Source of the DNA: Lichenostomus cassidix
Taxonomy: Eukaryota; Chordata; Aves; Passeriformes; Meliphagidae
Reading direction: 5' to 3'
Length of the DNA stretch: 64,000 nucleotides
NCBI GenBank assembly: GCA_008360975.2
Contig: CM039181.1
Location: forward strand, 7,858,380-7,922,379
Below the pieces are notes generated by a model, which saw nothing but the letters and a program-made list of their open reading frames with translations, had not been told where the DNA came from and did no database searches. Every line of letters starts with the position of its first letter. Position 1 is the first letter of the stretch. Shown here in pieces: positions 49,001 through 56,579 of this stretch. A program made the translations under genes and the position numbers.

Positions 49001-51423
49001 AGGTGAGGGTGGAGAATTGGCTAGCACAAGGAAAAGAGAATGCTGCACTCTATTTTATTTTCTTTTTTTGCTATCTTTCTTTATCTATTTTATTTTGTTG
49101 TTTAGGTCTTCTTGCAACAGTGCCTTCTAATCCAAATGGAAATGGAAATGGTGGCCTAATGGGCTATTCACCAGGAGAGAGCATTTCTGGTTGTGGTAGT
49201 ACAGGAGGTCAGTCAAATTCTTTCAGTACTTAAAATTATTGGAACTGAACTACATTGCTTACTGGAATTTATTGCTACTAAGAAACAGTTAGAGCAGTAT
49301 TAAGATTGTATTAACCCATGGTGTATCTAAATACTGAAGTATTAAGTACGCCTTAGGCTCTTCAATGTAAAAGGATACAGCAGAACTGGAAATCTACTGG
49401 TTTTATGTTCTTCATAGGCTTTAGTCAAAGTTAGAAGCAGATTCTGGAGGAAGATGGACCTGATTGTTCTTAGCCAGTAGAGTTCTCTTAAAGATTTAAA
49501 ATGTAAACTCCTTAAAGCTGGGTGTGTTTGAGCTTTTATTTCTTATAAGTGTAGACATTTATAAGACAAGAAGGGTTACTTTTTAAAAAATTAACATTAT
49601 GTGCACTCTTTTCTCCTTAAAATGTATTCGTGTATACATGTACTTACACTTTTCACATCAGAAATGTATTCCTTTTGTAGGAGGTTCAGTGAGCTTGGAA
49701 AGACAAAAACCATTAGAGGTTTGGACCTGTAACGAGGTGGTTTGGAAAAAAAAAATTAAAAGCCACAGTAAAAAGCCTATCTCTTGCAGAGGGGCATAAA
49801 CCCCCCCACACTTTAAATTCCAAAATGGGAATTGTACCTTCTGTTATGTTTAAGTCTTCTCCCTGCCTCTCCAGGAGCTCAGCTGGGAACTGGTGATGGT
49901 CATGCAGTTGTTCAGTCATGTGCCCTGGGAGACTCTCATACAGGAACAAGTGGAATTCAGCAGCAAGGTATTATGGCAGTGCCTGTCTATAGAGGATCTC
50001 CAAATCCTTGCAACTATGGAAAACCAGACAAAACATCAAAATAGCATGGATAGATTTTGGGTGACAGCTGCTGTCTACAACATGAACTGACCTTGTTTCT
50101 CTTCTTGAAACATAGAAATTATTTCCTAGAGTGAATTTGCTTGTCTTATTTTTATTGCTAAAACACTTGTCTAGAGCAATATTTGTATGTTTTGAGTGGG
50201 AGGGATCACAAGTGTGACTAAACAAAAATTAATAAACATTAGGCTACTTTAAATGAAATTGAGAAAAAGAGGTTCACCTTGTGTATTGGATAGCAAAATT
50301 TGTATGTTATCTTTTCCCTGATTTCACTGCTACTCTTTCCATATATGATTAATTTCCACAGTTTTGTGTGGATAGTCTCTTACTGTGAAAGCAAATTTTT
50401 GTCGCTCTACCTATACAGAACCTTAAGCTGTGGTTTGTGATAGTTCCAAGTTGCAATCAGATTTAACCCAACTGTTTGTTTCTTTGCAGTCTTAACAGAG
50501 GTGGTGTATTTACTGATCATGAAAGGCTACTGTAATCTGTGTTTTGTTTAAGCACCCAGAGCAGAACTGGAACACCGCAACTGTTCAGAACAAGAAACCT
50601 TGCAACTGCTTCTGCTGATTGCACTATTCATGCAGAACACTCAGTTTCAAGGTTGCCAGTAGATAGTTTAAATGAATCAGAAGAAATTTTGCATCTTTCT
50701 TTTAAGTTACTTGCTTTTTTTTATTTTTCCACAACTAAGTTATACTAGGGATTCATTAGCATTGCTACAACAAAATAATAAAAAGGATGAGGAGACTTGG
50801 CAGAAGTAATGTTAAAATTTATAACAACTTACAATTATAAGTGTTTGGATATATAGACATTCTGCTTGTTGCAAATATAACACATAAATATATAGGCACT
50901 TAATGTTGTTCACTCTGCATATATAAATGCATATATGTTTAACTCTGTAGAGTACCGTGAGGCTTTTTTTTTTTTTTTTTTTGGCATAAGAACTCTTCTG
51001 CATTCAGGATGGTTTCTGGCAGGATTTTTCTTGATGATGGAAAATAAATCAATTGGCTCCATTTTGTTGTTGTAAAGAACGTAATTTTACACTTGCTTGC
51101 AGCTCTAAATTTTATGTAGTATAATAAATATCTACTGTATCTGAACAGGTTACTGTCAAGCAAGTAGTATCTTACACTATGCTCATGGAGACAATCAGCA
51201 ATCACACTTATTGCAAGCAGGTAATTTAAACAACAACAAAAAAAAACCCCAAAACACTTTTCCTAGATATGTAAGGGTGCAATAGAGTCTTAATGTAAAT
51301 ACTGATTTTAAATTATCAGGAAGAACGGCCCTTGGTACTGGCATTAGTGCAGGGAAACGCCCAAATCCAGAAGAAGAAACTCAGAGCGTTGGACCAAAAG
51401 TCCAGCGACAGAGCACAAATTAA
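15853..51423 (+). CDS. CRY1: CRY1, cryptochrome 1 (13 coding exons, 620 residues)
   Basis: Cryptochrome 1 is a FAD-type flavoprotein of the photolyase family. In vertebrates it binds PER and represses CLOCK/BMAL1 in the nucleus. Joining 15853-16010, 37998-38106, 41403-41545, 42895-43079, 44169-44257, 44844-44984, 45080-45391, 47893-48044, 48153-48355, 49106-49207, 49875-49967, 51149-51220 and 51320-51423 gives 1863 nt with no internal stop, and every intron is GT-AG. Landmarks are the photolyase domain (about 3-132), FAD-binding helical domain (about 200-490), H355 and R358, the tryptophan triad W320/W374/W397, and PER-zinc ligands C414 and H473. The phospho-sites S71, S247 and S280 are present, as is a helix at about 471-493 for PER/FBXL3. 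The divergent tail (about 499-620) carries a KR...KVQR NLS. The core is nearly identical to mammalian CRY1; the tail is about 34 residues longer. The start has the context CGGCATGG and the conserved [20 protein letters not shown]. Confidence 0.98.
16200..16205. promoter_or_regulatory. CRY1: Canonical E-box in CRY1 intron 1
   Basis: CACGTG in the context CCGCACGTGGGA, 190 bp after exon 1 and still within the CpG island. A D-box-like TTACATAG lies 39 bp before it (16161-16168). With the upstream E-box at 15467 it brackets the predicted start site. Confidence 0.5.
16485..16640 (-). mobile_element. CR1 LINE fragment (antisense)
   Basis: It begins ATAGAATATCCTGAGTTGGA on the plus strand, the reverse of a CR1 3' end, and runs through a segment resembling the end of ORF2. 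It is the same subfamily as the copy at 28105-28300, in the opposite orientation. Highly decayed. Confidence 0.8.
20150..21215. mobile_element. Probable ERV/LTR-derived repeat with internal imperfect tandem units
   Basis: A 1-kb block of distinct, C/T-rich composition. It contains repeated modules of about 40 bp built round phrases such as CTCCAG..TGGGGTCC, CATGGG and CTGCAGGGGAA, then a tail ending GCCATGCAAACCCAGTGCAA. I recognise this arrangement from dispersed avian repeats associated with endogenous retroviral LTRs, but cannot assign family, orientation or exact ends without a library. Open frames on both strands inside it (20255-20587, 20666-21014) are repeat artefacts. No intact viral gene is seen. 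Confidence 0.5.
23377..23407. repeat. 10-bp tandem repeat, about 3 copies
   Basis: Three copies of TGTGCTTCTG-type decamers in intron 1 of CRY1, just before a RORE-type motif. Confidence 0.85.
23425..23435 (+). promoter_or_regulatory. CRY1: RORE/RRE-type motif AATCTAGGTCA
   Basis: This matches all positions of the ROR/REV-ERB consensus (WAWNTRGGTCA). A bare AGGTCA half-site follows at 23492-23497. A lone match in 22 kb could arise by chance, so this is only a candidate. Confidence 0.35.
27094..27101 (+). promoter_or_regulatory. CRY1: D-box TTATGTAA in CRY1 intron 1
   Basis: The context ATTATGTAAT matches the ten-position NFIL3/E4BP4 consensus exactly. It lies 550 bp before the paired RORE sites. 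The same octamer also occurs at 8622, 47649 and 59371, so on its own it is weak evidence. Confidence 0.35.
27290..27620. other. CRY1: GC-rich patch inside CRY1 intron 1
   Basis: A local rise in GC and CpG content (for example AGCGCCGGGGCGCTTCGGG at 27418-27436) in an otherwise AT-rich intron, directly before the paired RORE cluster. No repeat recognised. It could be part of an enhancer or an alternative promoter. Confidence 0.4.
27651..27717. promoter_or_regulatory. CRY1: Candidate clock enhancer core: inverted RORE pair plus X-box-like palindrome
   Basis: AAAGTAGGTCA (27651-27661) matches the ROR/REV-ERB consensus exactly. Its reverse, CGACCTACTTT (27707-27717), repeats it with one change, so AAAGTAGGTC and GACCTACTTT form a perfect 10-bp inverted repeat 47 bp apart. 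The 14-bp perfect palindrome GTTGCTGCAGCAAC (27694-27707), like an RFX X-box, abuts the second site. D-box-like GTTACATA (27635) and GATACGTAAC (27791) flank the core. Intronic RREs are known to delay Cry1 transcription in mouse; orthology of this element is my inference. Confidence 0.55.
28105..28300 (+). mobile_element. CR1 LINE fragment, 3' end
   Basis: The end of CR1 ORF2 (for example CCCCAGGGAAGTGGTGACAG) is followed by the short 3' UTR and the diagnostic ATTCTATGATTCTATGA terminal repeats. Same subfamily as the antisense copy at 16485-16640. Confidence 0.9.
28821..28826. promoter_or_regulatory. CRY1: E-box within TCACGTGA
   Basis: CACGTG in an 8-bp palindrome inside AT-rich intron 1, about 1.1 kb past the RORE pair. 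A candidate bHLH site only. Confidence 0.3.
30397..31075 (-). mobile_element. CR1 LINE copy (antisense, about 0.7 kb)
   Basis: On the plus strand it opens with ATGGAATCACAGAAAGGTTG, the reversed CR1 3' end, and runs back through the ORF2 region (for example CTCTCCCCTGGACCTTCTCC). The open frames at 30606-31127 and 30693-30893 are shadows of it. It shares long near-identical stretches with the copy at 36568-37130. Confidence 0.9.
34415..34488 (+). mobile_element. CR1 LINE 3' end, short fragment
   Basis: A classic CR1 tail: GAACTAGATGATCTTAAAAA, then CCCTTCCAACCCAAACTATT and a degraded ATTCTAT terminal repeat. Confidence 0.85.
36568..37130 (-). mobile_element. CR1 LINE copy (antisense, about 0.56 kb)
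   Basis: It starts TCATAGAATGGTTTGGGTAG on the plus strand, the reversed CR1 3' end, and continues through the ORF2 region. It is better preserved than most copies here and closely similar to the copy at 30397-31075. A short fragment in sense orientation (about 37158-37195, CTGGAGAGAGTCCAGGGGAA) follows. Confidence 0.9.
37998..38106 (+). CDS. CRY1: CRY1 coding exon 2 (residues 53-89)
   Basis: 109 nt between TTCTTGCAG and AAG|GTAATT, ending in phase 0. It includes S71 (AMPK site in mouse) in the motif [10 protein letters not shown]. Confidence 0.98.
38107..41402 (+). other. CRY1: CRY1 intron 2
   Basis: 3.3 kb of non-coding, mostly unique sequence, with a short TATC microsatellite at 39513-39537 and a T-run at about 40855-40870. 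Open frames at 39967-40332 and 40329-40616 resemble no protein I know. Confidence 0.85.
39513..39537. repeat. (TATC)n microsatellite
   Basis: Short tetranucleotide run with one interruption (TATG) in CRY1 intron 2. Potentially polymorphic. Confidence 0.9.
41403..41545 (+). CDS. CRY1: CRY1 coding exon 3 (residues 90-137)
   Basis: 143 nt from TTGTAG|GAATGG to GACAA|GTAAGT. It completes the photolyase-like alpha/beta domain ([20 protein letters not shown]). Confidence 0.98.
41546..42894 (+). other. CRY1: CRY1 intron 3
   Basis: 1.35 kb of AT-rich unique sequence with a pyrimidine tract before the acceptor. Nothing else recognised. Confidence 0.85.
42895..43079 (+). CDS. CRY1: CRY1 coding exon 4 (residues 137-199)
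   Basis: 185 nt from AATACAG to CTGG|GTATGT. It encodes the interdomain linker, including [10 protein letters not shown] and [21 protein letters not shown]. Confidence 0.98.
43080..44168 (+). other. CRY1: CRY1 intron 4
   Basis: 1.1 kb of AT-rich unique sequence. No further feature seen. Confidence 0.85.
44169..44257 (+). CDS. CRY1: CRY1 coding exon 5 (residues 199-228)
   Basis: 89 nt from TTTCAG|GTTTCG to AAG|GTATGT, ending in phase 0. It encodes the start of the FAD-binding domain ([19 protein letters not shown]). Confidence 0.98.
44258..44843 (+). other. CRY1: CRY1 intron 5
   Basis: 586 bp of unique sequence; nothing recognised in it. Confidence 0.85.
44844..44984 (+). CDS. CRY1: CRY1 coding exon 6 (residues 229-275)
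   Basis: 141 nt from CTTTAAG|GCTTGG to AAG|GTAGGA. It includes S247 (MAPK site) in [19 protein letters not shown], part of the FAD pocket. A 95-bp intron follows. Confidence 0.98.
45080..45391 (+). CDS. CRY1: CRY1 coding exon 7 (residues 276-379)
   Basis: 312 nt from CTTCAG|GTAAAA to AAG|GTATTG. It carries S280, W320 and W374 of the tryptophan triad, and FAD-pocket residues H355 and R358 in [18 protein letters not shown]. Confidence 0.98.
45392..47892 (+). other. CRY1: CRY1 intron 7
   Basis: 2.5 kb of AT-rich sequence. It contains a T/G tract with repeated GGGG separated by T runs (47143-47183), a T-run at about 47229-47253, and one isolated D-box octamer (47649). No repeat family recognised. 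Confidence 0.85.
47143..47183. repeat. T/G-rich simple tract
   Basis: TTTTTTGGGG-type units repeat about three times with a GGTGG in between. It could fold as a weak G-quadruplex or be a decayed simple repeat. Confidence 0.7.
47893..48044 (+). CDS. CRY1: CRY1 coding exon 8 (residues 380-430)
   Basis: 152 nt from CTTAAG|GTCTTC to CAG|GTAACT. It encodes the FAD-proximal core with D387, W397, W399, C412 and C414. A 108-bp intron follows. Confidence 0.98.
48153..48355 (+). CDS. CRY1: CRY1 coding exon 9 (residues 430-498)
   Basis: 203 nt from TTTAAAG|ACGTTA to CTAG|GTATGA. It contains H473 and the C-terminal helix of the PER/FBXL3 interface ([19 protein letters not shown]). The photolyase-homology region ends here. 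Confidence 0.98.
49106..49207 (+). CDS. CRY1: CRY1 coding exon 10 (tail, residues 498-532)
   Basis: 102 nt, phase 1-1. It encodes a low-complexity NGNGNGG and Gly/Ser-rich start of the C-terminal tail. Reading through the donor would add eight residues and then stop at TAA (49231-49233). Confidence 0.97.
49208..49874 (+). other. CRY1: CRY1 intron 10
   Basis: 667 bp of non-coding sequence; nothing else recognised. Confidence 0.85.
49875..49967 (+). CDS. CRY1: CRY1 coding exon 11 (bird-type extra tail exon, residues 532-563)
   Basis: 93 nt, phase 1-1, from CTCCAG|GAGCTC to CAAG|GTATTA. It encodes [16 protein letters not shown] through GTSGIQQQG. As I recall the mammalian tail, it passes directly from the exon-10 equivalent to the exon-12 equivalent, so this exon accounts for most of the extra length. 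It agrees with the chicken CRY1 tail as I remember it. Confidence 0.93.
49968..51148 (+). other. CRY1: CRY1 intron 11
   Basis: 1.2 kb of AT-rich sequence with a 19-base T-run at about 50964-50982. No gene or repeat family recognised. Confidence 0.85.
51149..51220 (+). CDS. CRY1: CRY1 coding exon 12 (equivalent of human exon 11; residues 563-587)
   Basis: 72 nt, phase 1-1, with the conserved [22 protein letters not shown] core. It is exactly the size of human exon 11, whose skipping causes familial delayed sleep phase through a more repressive CRY1. A 99-bp intron follows with an A/T-rich, pyrimidine-poor acceptor. Confidence 0.96.
51320..51423 (+). CDS. CRY1: CRY1 coding exon 13 with stop (residues 587-620)
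   Basis: 104 nt to TAA (51421-51423). It contains the bipartite nuclear localisation signal (GKRPNPEEE...GPKVQRQ). A strong donor, ACTG|GTAAGA, follows four bases after the stop, so the exon ends at 51427 and the rest of the 3' UTR is spliced on. Confidence 0.97.
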
Positions 51424-51427
51424 ACTG

Positions 51428-53434
51428 GTAAGATCTGAGGCACCTTAAAGTTATCAAACTTCTGTACAAATTTTGTGTCTGTGATTGTATTCATGTCACT
51501 GCAATGTAAAAGATCCGAAATTATTGCTGGAAATACTTCTCTTCCAGGGATTGTACAGACAGTACAAGATTCTGGCTCTAAGAGTCTGTGAAGTATGAGA
51601 TAGGAAGTAGTTGTAAAAATAGAGCCAGACTGAAGATTATCAGACACAGATCCAGGTGTTTTAATGAAAGGGAGCTGGATAAACTGTAGTTTTAATACAT
51701 TAGCAGAGCTGCCTAAGTAGCTTCAGTTACTCCCTGCTCCCACATCTTGCCTTAAGTTGTGCCAATAGCATTGTTTGTGTGAATGGATGATGACCTGAAT
51801 CAGGAGACTAAGACAACTTGAAAGGAAAAGCTCAGGGCCTGGATTAGTTTAGACATATAAGTGGACTAAGCAGAACATGTTTTAGAGAGAGACTGCCAAA
51901 AACCTGCAAAATGCTGTTGTGGTTATTGAGTGTGAAAATGTAGGGACAAATAAGGTTTGAAGAAGTGAGCCTTTGTCATTGGTCTGTAATTGAAGCAGGT
52001 TACTCAGACTGCTCAAGTTTGTCAAGCTGTGGTGAAAAGGACTTGAATTTGGAGAAGGAGGAATTCTAGGTAGATACACAAAAATAGGTGTGAAAATGTA
52101 TAGAGAGAAGCAGTAAATTGGAGAAGGAGTTTTATATGTGTAAAATTGTCAACATAGAAAAGATAAATCAATTTTGGTTTTTGGATAAAGTTGGGAACAG
52201 GATAGAGGAAAGAGAAGGTCAGAATTGCAATACCTCTTCCCCCAGTAAGCTTGATTTGAGAGGAGCAAGGAAGATGACCTGAAAAGAATTAAGACTAAAC
52301 TAAATTAAAGAGTAATTACTAGGGAGGAAAGCCAAAGAATGGAGGACTGTCTGAAACAAGAGAGGACAGGATTTCAAGACTAGGAGTGTGGCTGCAAAGA
52401 TTAAAGATGATTGAGATGTTTGAAAAAAAATCCAAGTGGAGCATTGGTCATTATGGAGTTTGAAGAATAAGTTAGAATAGCACAACAGGCAAGATAATAG
52501 CACATGGAGAGACTTTGTTGGAACTGGAAAAGGGGGATTCCATATAGGCTAGTATAGGAGATACATTCATCATCTCTAGAGATAAAAAGGAAAATTCAGT
52601 GTACTTCATTTGGATTTGACAGCAAGATCTAATTTTGCTTGTTATGCAGTGGCAGCACTTTGTCAAAGTTACTGCAGTGCATTATGAACAATTGTGTTGT
52701 AGTGATTTGATTCAGTGCAGAACCACAGCATTGTTTTCATAGTGCTGTCAGTTGAAGAAGTGAGCTGAGACCTTAGTGAGTGATCCATCTGCTATTTTCT
52801 CACATACTGGAAGCCCTGGAAACTGGTTTTGTGTTCTCAAACTGATTTCTGTTACTTGAATGGGCTTGAGTGGAACATAATTCCAAGAGAGTCTGTGTTT
52901 CAGTGGCTGTCTAATCCTTAGTATGTGTAGATTCATTCAGCATCCATGTTTTGTATTGCAGAATTCCTTAGGTGCTCGTGTCTGTGTAGAAGAAGTACCT
53001 GCAGAGCGAACGTCTGGTTCCTGTCTAAGCTCTTTTTCAATTCAGAGACAGGTTGGAGGGGTTTCTAGTTTGGCAGAGAAGACTGATTTTGTTAGGGGTG
53101 TTCGAAGCATGCTGCAAAGACATTGTAGTCAATACAAACATCAGCCAAGATCATACTCAAAAGCACTGCTGGCGAAAGGATGTGCACTTCTGAGTAGCAC
53201 TAAAGTACAGAGTACCGAGGCTTTTGTTGGGTTTCTCTTATTTTTTTTTTGCTTCTCCTTTTAGCCTCTAAGGTGAGAAATAAGAATTCTAGTATTTGGG
53301 CCAGTACAAATGGGGACAGGGCTTCCTGCGCTGAGAAGGGGGGAAACAGTATTGGTCCCATGAATTACTTCTGTCTTCTTTGAAGACTCACATTAAACTG
53401 CTTAAGAATCTTCTTTTTCTTTTTTTTCTTGCAG
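51428..53434 (+). other. CRY1: CRY1 3' UTR intron
   Basis: 2.0 kb intron lying entirely within the untranslated region, bounded by ACTG|GTAAGA and TTTCTTGCAG|CTTTAT. Because the stop lies only 4 nt from the junction, it should not trigger nonsense-mediated decay. A possible internal exon (52962-53272) is listed separately. Confidence 0.75.
52962..53272 (+). other. CRY1: Candidate alternative exon in CRY1 3' UTR intron
   Basis: A 311-nt segment bounded by a good acceptor (TTGTATTGCAG) and a good donor (TAAG|GTGAGA). It is open in one frame for about 100 codons but matches no protein I know. It is more GC-balanced than its surroundings. It may be an alternative untranslated or terminal exon, or chance. 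Confidence 0.35.
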
Positions 53435-54110
53435 CTTTATTGGAAGAGAAGTTTGCCACTCAAAGAACACATGGGACAAAATTCCTGCTACTCTCTATTG
53501 GAACTAAAGTGTTGTGAGAGTTCATGTTCTAAAATTGCATACTATTTCATAAATTATTTTCAATTGTTCTCAGTTGTTGTAAACAAGTCCAATTTTTGGA
53601 ATGCATTATTTCTAACTGGCATTTCTATGGTTTTTAACTTTTTAATGACTCTTTCACAAAGGGCAAATTGAGTTTTGTATATAAAGTATTTGGTGAAGAA
53701 TTTGCTAACTTATTGTAAATATAAATATTCATGATTAGCGATAGACCCATCAATATATTTTTGATAATCTTTCATGTATATGGTAGTAGGAAAAGCTATA
53801 GTGCTGTTCTGAAAAACAGATGAATATAGAAAGTTTGGCAGTTTTTAAATTGCTATTATTTTTAGATTCCATACTTGAGCTCTGTATGATCAACTTCATA
53901 TTTTCATAATGTAAGTGCTTAGGACTGTGTTTAATCAAATACAGTAGAGTTGTAATCGTAATTAATCACATCTGTATATAAAACATATGCCAATTTTAGT
54001 CAAGTTGTAAAATTTTCATGTATATGTCCAGTCCTTGTATTTCCCAGTTGCCTTGTTCAGTAATGACATACCTTGTTAATAAAAGAAGATTGTATATATA
54101 GATAAATAAG
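53435..54110 (+). other. CRY1: CRY1 terminal 3' UTR exon
   Basis: An AT-rich untranslated exon from TTTCTTGCAG|CTTTAT to a cleavage site expected near 54100-54115. It contains four perfect Pumilio-type octamers (TGTANATA on DNA) at 53676, 53714, 53973 and 54091. The last of these overlaps the expected cleavage zone. Confidence 0.8.
54079..54084 (+). terminator. CRY1: CRY1 poly(A) signal AATAAA
   Basis: A canonical hexamer about 645 nt into the last exon, followed by a GT-rich stretch (AAGTTTGTCTTTTATAT) suitable for cleavage. Confidence 0.8.
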
Positions 54111-54114
54111 TTTG

Positions 54115-54614
54115 TCTTTTATATACTCTTTTGCGCCTGTTCATATTTTCAAACACAACTGTTTCGGGGAAAAAGGAAGGGAAATACTTCTTTTAGACTT
54201 AATCTAAAAGGCACAAATGATGAACTAAATTACCTTTCACTTCAAATTTCATTATACTGAAGCAAAACAATATTCAAATTGTCCAGGCCTTTTTCTTGAA
54301 GTTGCATGTGTGTATTCTGACCATTAAATATTTTTCATCAATGTATTTAAGTGTTTTCTCACAGTCCAGGTATTTGGGTTGTTTTCTTTTCCCCTGCTAT
54401 AATTACAATTTACTTGAAAGCTGGGAAGTCTTTCCTGCAATGCAGTTAATTTGCTGCTCTTTGAGACTTGCTGAATGCTCAGTCAATATTGTCTCAAATG
54501 TTTAGAGAACTTGTATCTAAATGTTTTTTCACACCACTGAGATCTCTGAAGAAGCAGTATGAATTTGCATATGACTAGGCTAGTTTTATAATTGAATGGG
54601 TACCCAAATTAGAA
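54115..54614. other. Downstream flank of CRY1
   Basis: Unique AT-rich sequence after the CRY1 poly(A) site. No gene seen. Confidence 0.6.
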
Positions 54615-55085
54615 TCCTATAATATCCTGAGTTGTGAGGGACCCAGAGGAAGGATCTGAGTCCAGCTTCTGGCCCTGCACAGCACCATCCTCAAGAATCT
54701 CAGGCACCGTGTGCCCAAAGCCAGCCTCTGGGTGAAGCACCTTTTCCTGATATTCAATCTAAACCTCCCCTGGCACCACTTCAGGCCATTCCCTTGGGTC
54801 CTGTCCCTGGTGATGAGAGTGAAGAGATCACTGCCTGCCCGTCCTCTTCACCCAATACTCGAGGTGAGGCTGCCCCAGGCCAGAGCAGAGCAGGACAATC
54901 CCTCCCTGGCCATGCTGGCCCTCCTGGCTCCAGGGCACTGCTGCCTCACGTCCAGCTGGCCATGGCCCAGGAGCCCCAGGTCCCTTTCCCTGGCACTGCT
55001 TTCCAGCCTCTCCTTGCCCAGTCTGTCTGCACATCCAGAGCTGTCCCATCCCAGGTGAGAATCCAGCACTTGTCTTTGTGAAACT
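54615..55085 (-). mobile_element. CR1 LINE copy (antisense, about 0.47 kb)
   Basis: It begins with the reversed CR1 3' end (ATCCTGAGTTGTGAGGGACC) and continues into ORF2 sequence (CTGGGTGAAGCACCTTTTCC). The open frames at 54711-55081 on both strands are shadows of it. Confidence 0.85.
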
Positions 55086-56450
55086 TCATACAGTTGGTAT
55101 TAATTATTAATTAATTCTAAAGTGAGAGGAGTTAATTATCTTGTTCTTAGTATCACATTGGTGACTTCTAGACAGGGGACACTTCTGTGTGTTGGTTTAA
55201 AATTCAGATTACATTTTGGGGTTAACAATGTGTGCAGCAGGGCTCTTGTGGCAAAATAAATTACCATGGTACTACATTTTAGATCATAATTGTTGATGTA
55301 AATATCTCTGCACACTGATTTGTATACAATGCCAAAATCAAAAGCACTGCTAAGAAAATAATGTCTTGAGGCAGAGAATGTTTGAAATTGAAGGAAAAAA
55401 CCTCTCAATGTTAAGACTAGAGAAGCAGATGCTAAGTATTTTCCACAAATCAGTCCAAGTAAAATGGAGGGGTTCCCTAGGGACAGATGTAATAAGCAGA
55501 GTAAACAATTCTTTTGTTCATTTAAGTAGTCTGTTATTTTTTTTTTTCCAAACACCTATACTGCCTGATCTGTCAAGATCATACTGAATTTTTCTGCTAA
55601 CTTATATTTAAAACAACATACCATCTAAATTGAATATTCCACCTAGATTTTCTGAATTATTAGGCTATGAAACTCTCACAGCAAAACTTAATCAAGGTAA
55701 GAACATCTGCTTAGATATTACTTTCCCCCCAACCAGTCTGGAAGTTCAATAGGTGAAAGAAGAAATTTCCCAAGGAGTTTATTTCTGCGGTAAATTAATT
55801 CCCCCCTTCTTAAATGCTGAAAGGAATATTCATCTTCTTGGTGTAGGTAAATCCTAGGATTAGCAAAGGAGAATCTGTGGAGATGCTGTTTCACTTGTCT
55901 TGAAGGAGTTTTGACAGCAAGGAGCTTAGACAGGAGCCAGACAGGAATTTTGGTGTCAGGACTAGAGTGGAAAAATAATCTGTGATGAGTTTAGTGTGAG
56001 AGAAGGGAGAAGTTGCCTTCAGAGTAGCAATAGCCTCATAAAAAAAGCCCTTTGCCTCGTATTCTTGCCCTCCAACCTAGTACGTGCTGTAACCACAAAA
56101 ATAAGTAAGCAAAGGTGAACAGGCTTTGGCTGCACATAAAAATTATTAAAACAACTGTAACATGGGGGTTTTCTCCCCACACCCCCACTACACCCTTGTA
56201 AAGGAGTTGTGCTATAAATCCAGTATGGATAAGGGCCAGGATATTGTTGCTTATTAGATATCTCCTCCAGAAATGGAGCTTAAAATATTCCTCAAAAAAG
56301 TTCTGCTCCCAAGGGATTTAGCTGGGCTGGCAGGAGATGGGGAGAGTTGCAGACTTGGTTTTGGAAACCAAACCCGGGAAAATGTACTCCAGAAGCACGC
56401 AGGAGCAACTTTAGTGGATATTTGCGGTGACAAAAATAGCTTTTAAGTGT
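55086..56450. other. Intergenic, no gene recognised
   Basis: AT-rich unique sequence. Nothing supports a coding exon; the minus-strand open frame at 55136-55555 has no recognisable family. Confidence 0.6.
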
Positions 56451-56579
56451 CTAATAGCGTCCAGAACCTGAGTGTTCGCAAAGGAACTTTGTGTGACCCG
56501 CGTTGTACCGGTGCTGCCTTCTTACAGAGGGTTGTGAAGGGAGGGGAACAGAAGGGGGTAAAACACACACCTCTCGATT

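Noticed and set aside
54711..55081. Overlapping open frames of 73-115 codons downstream of CRY1
   Set aside because: They lie within an antisense CR1 copy.
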